From Hygrophila difformis (lineage: Eukaryota; Streptophyta; Magnoliopsida; Lamiales; Acanthaceae): a DNA stretch of 64,000 nt. Below are positions 54,700 through 64,000 of this stretch, piece by piece. Location of the stretch: positions 59,327,628 through 59,391,627 of the forward strand of contig JAOANR010000003.1 in the NCBI GenBank assembly GCA_030278955.1, in the 5' to 3' direction. The notes under the pieces are model-generated. The model was not told the DNA's origin. It saw only the letters and a program-made list of their open reading frames with translations, and searched no databases. The translations under genes and the position numbers were made by a program. The first letter of the stretch is position 1. Each line of letters starts with the position of its first letter.

Positions 54700-56990
54700 A
54701 CCACTAAAAATAACTTGTTTTAACTCCTTTTAAACGTACTTGGGGTATTACAAAACTTAAATTAACTAAAATTTAATTAAATAAAGTAAATAAATAAAAG
54801 TATCATAATAAGTAAATTTAATCAAGCAAAGCTAACATACATGCAATCGAATTAAAGTAAATAAAGAAAACTAAAATAGAAGAATAATATATATATATAT
54901 AACAAAGAATAAAATAAAACAGCAAAAATAAGTGAAATTAAACTAAATATAATTAAAACATGAAATAAAATAAAGTAAAAGAAGAAACAGAAAATACATG
55001 AAAAAATTAAATTGAATTGAATAGAATAAATAAAACAAAGAAAAATTATTGAATTAAAGCACAAACTGATGAATAAGTGAATACCTTTTACCTCAAAAAA
55101 AAAGCACAAACTGATGAAATAAAATAAACCTTAATTAAATAAATTAAAATATAATAGAAGTGTAATGAAAAAAAGATAAAACAAAGCAACAGAAAATAAA
55201 TGAATGTAAATTACTTTAAAGAAAATAAAGGAATCTGAACTTGAATTAGATTAATTAAGATATGAAATTCATGCAAAAAAGTTAAATTTAATTAAATAAT
55301 AAAGTAAATAAAATAAAATAAAAATAAAAAATAATAAATAAAGCAACAGAAAATAAATGCAATTAAATTAAATTCAATAATACAAAGAAAAATAAACTTC
55401 AAATAAATGCTATACTATTACTTCATTGAACACACAACAATTCCGTTTCTTGTTTATGGATTTCAGCCCCAAAAATCCTCTTCTAGAACATTCGTGTCGC
55501 CGAGCCTCCTCTGCATCCAAAAAATATAAAGGGTCCCAAAAAAATAAAGGCTAAGGGACCATTAGTAGTGGACTTTCCATGTTCTCAAGAATTTAGTAGC
55601 ACTTTCTATGTTCTCAAGAATTTTATCTGGAATCCCAAACTAGATAAGACATTATCCACTTCTAACTGGAATAAGAATGACGTGGACTCACATTTATACA
55701 GAATGATGTGTTCAATAATTCTTAATGAATCCTGATGCAACATGCTTCATTATCCAATCTTCATTATGCAATTTCAAACAGAGAAGCACTTCTTGATAGG
55801 AATTAAGAAAGGTCGCCTAGTACCAACTTACATCACTAGCAGCGAAACAAAACATAAGGGTATCTAATATTGAAATGTAGTTTTGAGTCGAACCACTGTT
55901 ACAACACACCTAAGTTGAAACCCCGCAGTTCAGGAAAAAAATGGAACTATTAAGGATTAGCACCCCCAATACATTCGAAAAACAATAAATATTGTGCGAA
56001 AATTATATTGAAATCAAGAGAAAGATATCGTACCTGATTCTTGCATTGAACTTACCTTTCTTGCTTTATAAAATAAAAAATTTAAAAATTTTAAAAAAAA
56101 ACCCGAATGTACTGATACTAGTACTAGCAAACTAATGCAAAAGATTTGCTGTGAATGCTCCGTACAATGGGATAGGTCTCCTCGGCATCCAAAAATAAAA
56201 GTTAAACACCGAGTTTAACTAGGAAATCCGTGATTCAAGATCTAGAAGACACCAAAATCTTGATGTTCTGAAGAAATATTATCCGCTGGTTCATTCTTTG
56301 ATATCGGTGGTTTCTGTGTTAGAAGTGCACCCAGGAAACCTGAACCTGATAAAATAAAACAAAAGAAAGAAGAATGATATTAAATCAAGAATCCAAACGA
56401 CATAATGCGTAAAAGACCATTAGCAGTAGCATATGTGTAGTACCACCTACATGGATGCAGGGATTTCCTGTGAAATCTACCTTATTGTTTAGTAGTACAA
56501 ACTAAAGGAAGATTGAAAATTCTTAGTAGAGGCTACAGGGGAAACAAAATAGAAGTGAGTTTAACAACCAACATTTCATGCTTACCATTGGAACGCCTAA
56601 ATCTTTTAGATCTTCATCGCACATGTGTACTAGGGCAGTCATATCAACCTGCAATGTGACAGACCAAGCTTAATTGTTGTATCCAAAACAGTTGGCTAAT
56701 ATATCTTGAAAATGAAATATACTTCTTCAGCCTGAAATGTAACTGAATATTTCCCGAGACCTAGGGAATGCAGAAATTTATCAAGAGACTCAACCTGCAA
56801 AAATACATGCCCACTGATGGAGATGCCAATACAGTGTTCAGACTTCATTATATCTAATGAGACAAATAATATGTGAATATACCATTGGAGAGATATAAAC
56901 ACTCAACAAGACAGGGATAGAGAGAGTAGATAGATAAAGAATTAAACAAGAAGAAAGGAAACCTAAGTCCGGCTATGTTAGTTTCTTACC
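54700..56990. repeat. Segmental repeat unit U3
   Basis: From ACCACTAAAAATAACTTG; aligns with the first part of U2 (AT-rich start, TTGAACACAC block at 55431, TTCATTCTTTGATATCGG block at 56293, SAM exon at 56586). It then continues into SAM exons not present in U2, so it looks like the parental locus. Confidence 0.75.
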
Positions 56991-57179
56991 TTTTGGTGAG
57001 CCTCTCTTTGACACGGAACCAGCAACATTTGCTTCTAGAGCAGGAGCTTGGGCTATGACACCCTTTTCTCTGGGCTTTACTGACTTCAACAGCAGATTTT
57101 GGCCTTGTTGGTGGAGGTTGGACAGCTTGTCGTATAACTGCAAAATAAAAATTGATTCCAATGTCACCAAGTACAAAAA

Positions 57180-59400
57180 AGATATAGTATAGCAGTGACA
57201 AGGGTCGAGTCCTCAGGGATTGGAATACAACTGTCTCATAATATATACAATATTTAAAAGGGGGATTTTGACATTGTCACAAAGTTTGATATCAAAGATT
57301 AAGAAAATAGAGAAATGCACAAGCAAATAAATATCAAAGTGAGTTCAAGAGCACAAGATTAAACAAGATTGGATTTTAACTTATGGAATTAAAAGCCTCT
57401 AGTTCAAAAAATGATTTGGAATGGCATTTGGGATAGATCATCGATGCATAAACATGATACAAATTGATAAACCGGTTATAGTTGTCAGGTCCGCTTAGAC
57501 AACCAACTTTTCCTTACAGATTAGACAATTAAGGTACGCCGTTAATTGCCCCTGATCGAATCAACGTTCCTAGGTACGCCCATAGAAAATATTGTTCAAT
57601 TGCATTACAATTTAGAAAAGCCCAATTCTAACCATTACTACTTACGCGGAGTAATTCCCAATTTGATTACACAATTCCCCGGGAAGGAACTAATCAATCC
57701 GGTTACCACCTATTCCATTCAAGTACAATTATGGATACCCAAATTAAATTGATATTCAACTATTAATCTCTAGACAAACATTCGGATCCAAAAACATTCA
57801 TCCAAATTAATAATCATAAACCCTAAATATAGGAATTGCATAAATATCAATAAGCATCAAGTTTTCATAGTCAAAAACATCATCTCCCAAAATCCAAAAG
57901 TCATTCTCAATCAATTCTTCAAACTAGAGGAAAACGGAAGGACTACTCTAATTCCATGGAAGATAAAACAAATAGAGAAAGAGATACAACCAAATTCCAA
58001 GGATTAGAGATTAAAAGAAGAAGAGTATTCCCCAAAATTCTGTCTGGTCCCGGTCTGTCTCCCTCTTCTCATTGGATGTTTTTTCTTGATCTTTTTCTCA
58101 CCCACTCTTTTGCTAAAATTAGCAATCACAAAGTGTTCTCTAAAAATAGCATAAAAAGTGTCCTCCTGCCAAAGGCATTCCCCTTTTCTTTTTCAACTTT
58201 TTCTTCTTGTTTGCAATGGGCTTGGGCCTGCTCATGGGCTTTTTAAATGATTTAAAAGCTTGGAGTGTGACTTGACATGCCCAATAATTCATTTTCCATT
58301 TTCTTGCCTTCCACCTAGTCATGGCCATGACTAGTGAGGCCCTGCCAATCTGCCCACCTTGCTTTTTTTCATCTCTTTGTTCCACTTTTCTCATTTGCCT
58401 TGCCATTTTCCTACAACCAACAAAACAAGCATAACAAGAGTAAAGTGCTACCAAGACTACCACAAAATCATCCAAAATATATATCATTATCAAGCACAAA
58501 ATTCACACTATCAAATTCTCCCACACCTAAAGTATGTTTGCCCTCAAGCATAGAGTCAAAGAAGCCAAATTGAATCATAGAAGATTTAGAACCAACAAGT
58601 CAATTCAAGTATAATCAAATCAATCCAACATCAAACACACTAATCCAACAACCTCCCAAGGGTAAAGTGTATACACTCCTCTACATATCAAAGTGTAGGT
58701 GAACATGTAAGCACTCAAGTGATAAATCAAAATGACAATCCCATAGGCTTGAATAAAAATCACATTTCCCATGCAAAGATATATTATCCAACATTAAAAA
58801 TCAAAGGGTCTTTCAAAAAGGTTATAACGGGGCCATGGTTGGGATAGGAAGAAAAATGATATAGAAAGGCTAAAGTGAATGAGAGCACTTTCAAATAGTC
58901 ATCATAGAAAATCATAGCACATCATGGTTGCACTATCAAAACAAAACCATAAGAGGTTCAAAAGACCAAAAATTACTTCTATTCTACCCTCTCACGGTTT
59001 TTCAAAATAAACACAAACCAAAAGCTATCTCATATACAACTTCCAAACAATCCCAAATTTTCCCAAGCAAATGAACCCATCAAAACCAAAACTTGCCAAA
59101 CAATTTCTAACAACTTTTATATATCCCCTTTTTTTTCTTCTCTTTTTTTTTCTTTTCTTTTCTTGTGGCCTTCAATAGCTTGGTCATATTTATTTGAGGA
59201 ATTCAACAATCTGAAAAGTGCAGACGGAACTTCAACTCTGTGTTCATAACACTAAGGTCAGAGGAACACGTGTCAAGCTACATCCGTCCACTGCCCTAAT
59301 ATTTTTTTAGGGCTTTTTATTTCTCCTTTTTTTCTTTTTTTTTAAAATATGGGGGATATATATACATCCATTCCACTGCTTGAGAATCAATCATCCAGAC
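57180..59400 (-). mobile_element. 3' non-coding part of an Athila-like element
   Basis: Continues outward from the minus-strand Athila-like frame. It contains GACAAGGGTCGAGTCCTCAGGG near 57197, a phrase I associate with plant Ty3/gypsy elements, then low-complexity CT and A-rich sequence. No LTR pair was found. The short frame at 57956-58246 is not a recognised protein. Confidence 0.45.
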
Positions 59401-60129
59401 AAATACTTCAAAAATCCAACAAAACATCTTGAAAATCCCAAAAGAAAACAACTTCTAAGCTCTTTTTCTTTCTTCTTGGAACCAACACAAAAATTCAACC
59501 ACGATGACTTATGAAGTTCCATCACTAGGGTTCAAAAGCAATAAGATGACAAAAAGAAAGGGCTTAATAGGACAAGGGTTATATATGAACAAAGAAAATG
59601 GATATAGGGCTCAAAGTGGCTAACTAGGGGATAAAAGTATGGGTTAAGGCCAAAAAGAAGGCTAAAAGGGTTATCCTAATGCCCTTATCATGTTAAAAAC
59701 GTTGAATTCAATCAATGCAAGCTCAACAAGCATAATCATTCAAGTTCTAGAATGTCAAAATGATTACCACATAATTCACACAAGAAAGGAATTTCCAAAA
59801 GCTTGTGATATATGTATTTTTTTTCTTTTAGAAACAAGCAGCATTTTGGAAAAAGGCTTGAATTCTCACATGGGTTCACAAAATAGTTGGCTTCACACGT
59901 TCAATGTCAGAAATCATCAATCATACTCAAAAGACTTGTCAACTTCAACCTCATAGACTCAATTCAGTCACATATTCACATCAAGTTCACAAAAATTCAC
60001 ACAAAATAGCTTGAGAATAAAAAAAATTCACAGAAAATGCAAGCAATACTATTTCCTCCTCCACATGTAAAATCAACATTGTCCTCAATGTAATAAAAAG
60101 AGAAAAAGAATAGGACTTCCCTGGAATTG

Positions 60130-61489
60130 GTGGGGGAGCCGAGGTGTGACTCACTGCCTCGAAGGGGGCGGTGGTGGTGGGATGTTGAAGTGGCGGAGGA
60201 TCACTTCCATGGTATCTTTCATTGCCTTGACATCTTGTTTCACTTCTTTCAGATCTTGCTTTTGTTGTGCTAGCTCATTGCTCAATTGATCGAATCAAAC
60301 CTTGAACTAGGAGGAAGATGGGCCTGGAGTGCTTTTCTCAGATGAAGAGGGAGGTGCAGGAGCTGGATGTGTAGTAAGTGGCGGTGCGGGACGGCTAGTG
60401 GAAGTGGTGAATGGGACCCTTCGTCCATTGAAGTACATGGTGCCGTCATTTTCTATTGTAAACACTTTCATTGTCTTCAAAGCGGCAATGTCCAAGAATG
60501 TTGGAAAACAGGCCTTGTGCAAAGCAAGAGAAGCAAGATAATCATCAGAGATATCAGAAATTAGACCCAAATTAAGTGCCAAGTATGTGATATAAGATCC
60601 ATGAATGAGGTTTCTCTCTTTTGTAGAGAGGACAGTGCCAAATTGATGAGCTAGCTAGTAGGCTAGATTAAGTTGCGGGCCATTTATCATCCCCATAGCA
60701 TAAAATGTTCACCTTTCGACACCACAGCTGCACCTTCTTACAGCTGCACCTTCTTTTCTGCCTATAATGTTGAAAGCAATGAATTTATGCATCAATTTTA
60801 ATATTGCATTACTCATAAGCTTAGATTGTGCATAACGAAGGACAAAAAAAGAAGGAAATTTTTATGAGAGCATAGCATGTCCCAAAAACTTAATATCTCT
60901 CCCTCAAAAGCAGGATCATAATCACACAAGCTTCCTAAATATTCCTCACTCTTAGCTTCCTCTTCAGAAATGACTCCCAATGCAAGATTAAAATGGAATG
61001 ATGAAAAGTTTTGTTCATTAATCTAAACTGAATGGCATTGGGAGTATGCAAATCAAAAGTCTTAGGCAAACTGAACTCAAATGTGGAGTAAAATTCAAGC
61101 ACAAGTTCAGTGATTGCCGGTGCATTTAGAGAAGCAAGTTTCGACCAACCTTTGTTAGACAAATATATGTTTACCTGGTTGTTGATTTGTAACAATTCAA
61201 GAGTGGGATAATGGAACATTTTACCTGTGATGATCTCCCTCTTTTTCTCTTTACACTGAACAAACATGTCTTGGTCCTTCGGATTGGTAAATTGAAGGTA
61301 CCCTCCTATGTTTTCTTCCACAGCAACTTGCTTTGCTCTTGAACGTGAACGCCCGGATGTGGAAGGGGAGGGCCCTTGGACAGGGATGAGGGGAACCGTT
61401 GGTATTGATGTTGATGTGGTTTTCTTTTTAACGGGTGCCTTCTTTTTCTGAATGCTTCCTTTTGATTTGGCAATTTGTGGACCACTTTT
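60130..61489 (-). pseudogene. Athila ORF1-like protein, minus copy
   Basis: The frame 60935-61552 reads KMFHYPTLELLQINNQVNIY, GWSKLASLNAPAITELVLEF and FDLHTPNAIQFRLMNKTFHH, then is shifted. Further pieces (60307-60582 and between) give the LALNLGLISDISDDYLASLA and TMYFNGRRVPF region, then a coiled segment. The pattern (GW..L, ELVLEFYST, FRLMNK, FIAFNIIGRKEG, ELFMPW, GRNLIYGSYITHLALNLG) is that of the ATHILA ORF-1 family of plant Ty3/gypsy elements. The N-terminus is Lys/Ser-rich (KKAPVKKKTTSTS). The frame reads across the palindrome centre, so its first codons come from the other arm. Confidence 0.7.
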
Positions 61490-61514
61490 AGAAGAAGTGG
61501 CCTGATCTTTTAGA

Positions 61515-62960
61515 AAAAGTGGTCCACAAATTGCCAAATCAAAAGGAAGCATTCAGAAAAAGAAGGCGCCAGTTAAAAAGAAAACCACATCAACATCAAC
61601 ACCAACGGTTCCCCTCATCCCTGTCCAAGGGCCCTCCCCTTCCACATCCGGGCGTTCACGTTCAAGAGCGAAGCAAGTTGCTGTGGAAGAAACCATAGGA
61701 GGGTACCTTCATTTTACCAATCCGAAGGACCAAAACAAGGTCTGTTCAGTGTAAAGAGAAAAAGAGGGAGATCATCACAGGTAAAATGTTCCATTATCCC
61801 ACTCTTGAATTGTTACAAATCACCAACCAGGTAAACATATATTTGTCTAACATCGGTTGGTCGAAACTTGCTTCTCTAAATGCACCGGCAATCACTGAAC
61901 TTGTGCTTGAATTTTACTCCACATTTGAGTTCAATTTGCCTAAGACTTTTGATTTGCATACTCCCGATGTCATTCAGTTTAGATTAATGAACAAAACTTT
62001 TCATCATTCCTTAACTGATTTTAATCTTGCATTGGGAGTCATTTCTGAAGAGGAAGCTAAGAGTGAGGAATATTTAGGAAGCTTGTGTGATTATGATCCT
62101 GCTTTTGAGGGAGAGATTGAGTTTTTGGGACATGCTATGCTCTCATAAAAATTCCCTTCCTTTCGCCCCTCGTTATGCACAATCTAAGCTTATGAGTAAT
62201 GCAATATTAAAATTGATGCATAAATTCATTGCTTTCAACATTATAGGCAGAAAGGAAGGTATAGTTGTGGTGTCGAAAGGTGAACTTTTTATGCCATGGG
62301 ATGATAAATGGCCCGCAACTTAAACTGGCCTACTGGCTAGCTCATCAATTTGGCACTGTCCTCTCTACAAAAGGGAGAAACCTCATTTATGGATCTTATA
62401 TCACACACTTGGCACTTAATTTGGGTCTAATTTCTGATACCTCAGATGATTATCTTGCTTCTCTTTCTTTGCACAGGGCCTGTTCTCCAACATTCTTGGA
62501 CATTGCCGCTTTGAAGACAATGAAAGTGTTTACAACAGAAAATGACGGCACCATATACTTCAATGGACGAAGGGTCCAGTCACCACTTCCACTAGCCGTC
62601 CCGCACCGCCACTTCCTACACATCCAACTCCTGCACCTCCCTCTTCATCTGAGAAAAGCACTACAGGCCCGTCTTTCGAATACTTCAAGGTGCGATTCGA
62701 TCAATTGAGCAATGAGCTAGCACAACAAAAGCAAGATCTGAAAGAAGTGAAACAAGATGTCAAGGCAATGAAAGATACCATGGAAGCGATCCTCCGCCAC
62801 TTCAACATCCCACCACCACCGCCCCTTCGAGGCAGTGAGTCACACCTCGGCTCCCCCACCAATTCCAGAGAAGTCCTATTCTCTTTCTCTTTTTATTACA
62901 TTGAGGACAATGTTGATTTTAGGTGTGGGGGAGGAAATAGTATTACTTGCATTTTCTGAG
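61515..62960 (+). pseudogene. Athila ORF1-like protein, plus copy
   Basis: Frame 61786-62148 (MFHYPTLELLQITNQVNIYL to EGEIEFLGHAML), then pieces in 62087-62323 (AQSKLMSNAILKLMHKFIAF, NIIGRKEG), 62265-62708 (LAYWLAHQFGTVLSTKGRNL, LALNLGLISDTSDDYLASLS) and 62690-62959, a coiled coil (LSNELAQQKQDLKEVKQDVK) with a poly-Pro end. After it, GAGGACAATGTTGATTTTAGGTGTGGGGGAGG resembles the polypurine-rich stretch usual behind such frames. Three or more frameshifts. It preserves the middle part that is missing in the minus copy. Confidence 0.7.
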
Positions 62961-64000
62961 AAAATTTTTTGATTCTCAAGCTATTTTGTGTGAATTTTTG
63001 TGAACTTGATGTGAATATGTGACTGAATTGAGTCTATGAGGTTGAAGATGACAAGTCTTTTGAGTATGATTGATGATTTCTGACATTGAACATGTGAAGC
63101 CAACTATTTTGTGAACCCATATGAGAATCTGAGCCTTTTTCCAAAATGCTTGTTGTTTCAAAAAGAAAAAAAAAATATATCACAAGCTTTTGGAAATTCC
63201 TTTCTTGTGTGAATTATGTGGTAATCATTTTGACATTCTAGAACTTGAATGATTATGCATGTTGAGCTTGCATTATTGAATCCAACGTTTTGAACATGAT
63301 AAGGGCATTAGAATAACCCTTTTAGCCTTCTTTTTGGCCTTAACCCATACTTTTATCCCCTAGTTAGCCACTTTGAGCCCTATATCCATTTTCTTTGTTC
63401 ATATATAACCTTTGGCCTATTAAGCCCTTTCTTTTTGTCATACCATTGCTTTTGAACCCTAGTGATTGAAGTACTTTCATAAGTCATCGTGGTTGAATTT
63501 TTGTGTTGGTTGCAAGAAGAAAGAAAAAGAGCTTAGAAATTGTTTTCTTTTAGGATTTTCAAGATGTTTTGTTAGATTTTTGAAGTATTTGGAGTCAGCC
63601 CGCTGCCAATCTGCCCAAGGTTTGGACTCAGCAGGACGCCGATACAATGGGCCAAAGAGCTTCTCACGCAAATCCCTAGCATCTCCAGCAACAGATCCCC
63701 CTTTCCACTCTGCTCAATGCTCTTTCATGGAAGCCTCAGACGAAGATCTTTTACTCCAATCCTAGAATCTTTTCAGATCATAAAGATGTATCAGATCCCA
63801 TCCCACCCAAGCTAGATGCTGTAATAACATAGTACCATATACAAAATCTTATATAGCAATAGAAGTTTGTTCAGAACATAGCATACTTGAGACTCGTGGT
63901 TCATTGTCCTCGAACAAATCATGTTGCCATTTGTCATCATCCACTCTTTGTCTAAATAAAAAAAATAAAATAAAAGTTGAATCTGGTAAAACAAGAACTT

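Larger units (their letters stand above)
59401..63590. repeat. 4.2-kb near-perfect palindrome
   Basis: Left arm 59401-61489 and right arm 61515-63590 are reverse complements over about 2.08 kb, separated by 25 bases. For example GGCCTTAACCCATACTTTTA at 63348 mirrors the sequence at about 59640, and AAAAGTGGTCCACAAATTGC at 61515 mirrors 61470-61489. The two arms have accumulated different small changes (such as I-N-N-Q against I-T-N-Q in the frames), so they are not a very recent copy. Confidence 0.9.
56586..63951 (-). pseudogene. SAM-domain protein gene, interrupted and decayed
   Basis: Exons on the minus strand, 5' to 3': 63887-63951 (QRVDDDKWQHDLFEDNEPRV after a TTTAG acceptor); about 63591-63748 (DLRLRLP, stop, KSIEQSGKG, and DARDLREKLFGP in the next frame); 56990-57137 (PPPTRPKSAVEVSKAQRKG in one frame, VIAQAPALEANVAG in another); 56723-56794 (VESLDKFLHSLGLGKYSVTF, QAEE); 56586-56648 (VDMTALVHMCDEDLKDLGVP). 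The last two join in phase into a SAM domain, a protein or RNA interaction module. An Athila-like sequence (57180-63590) separates the second and third exons. The premature stop and the mixed frames show that it is no longer coding. The 3' end of the SAM domain (usually GPRKKIL) was not found. Confidence 0.75.

Noticed and set aside
54852..55109. 85-codon Phe/Ile/Leu-rich frame on the minus strand
   Set aside because: Pure consequence of AT-rich TTTATTTTATTT sequence. The matching part of unit U2 has no such frame.
58140..58499. 119-codon basic frame on the minus strand
   Set aside because: Lys/Met-rich translation of low-complexity CTTTTTC sequence in the Athila-like non-coding part; no domain.

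Overview
The window is nuclear DNA of a flowering plant, probably a eudicot. It is AT-rich, contains GT-AG introns and a plant-type MATH-BTB gene, and is crowded with plant transposon families: Ty1/copia and Athila-like LTR elements, L1-type LINEs with an RNase H tail, tRNA-derived SINEs, Stowaway, Tourist, hAT and Mutator-like elements, and Helitron ends. I see no rRNA, tRNA or CRISPR locus. Only one gene looks intact: a 408-codon MATH-BTB (BPM-type) cullin-3 adaptor at 18263-19489 (+). The other host-gene matter is broken: an LRR receptor-like fragment (4740-5340, +), an F-box At2g35280-like gene with frameshifts (26407-27367, +), a SAM-domain gene spread over 52616-63951 (-), and class XI myosin motor exons (47825-48055 and 53080-53327, -).

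Layout. 711-4586: a Stowaway-type MITE split by a Helitron (969-4497), which itself carries a Mutator-like element (1428-2639) containing a SINE. 4740-5340: LRR pseudogene. 5580-13993: copia element (-) with a perfect 5-bp target duplication and an unidentified 3.35-kb insert in its gag start. 14436-17478: a MITE, two Stowaway copies in opposite orientation and a hAT-like element between them. 18263-19489: BPM gene. 21295-21895: LINE end (-). 23170-26281: internally deleted copia relative (-). 26407-27367: F-box pseudogene. 27464-28568: SINE followed by a Tourist-like element made of alternating inverted repeats. 28678-31502 and 31727-37156: two LINEs of one family, the second with a 15-bp target duplication. 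37183-37211: a second Helitron 3' end. 37257-38774: Mutator-like element with a 10-bp target duplication and a captured gene-like exon. 39776-40338: two Stowaway copies. 40864-43298: a SINE split by a chimeric, internally deleted LINE. 43321-46227: Mutator-arm remnant, Tourist-like MITE and a LINE 3' end of another family. 46240-56990: about 4-kb tandem units carrying duplicated SAM and myosin exons. 57180-63590: Athila-like sequence ending in a 4.2-kb near-perfect palindrome, sitting inside the SAM pseudogene.

The insertions can be ordered from the nesting. Repeated loss of catalytic residues (LINE FADD to FAND, copia RNase H Asp to Asn, copia protease DSG deletion) and repeated TGG to TAG stops point to transposons that were silenced and decayed by G-to-A/C-to-T change. 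All family names come from reading motifs, not from database searches.
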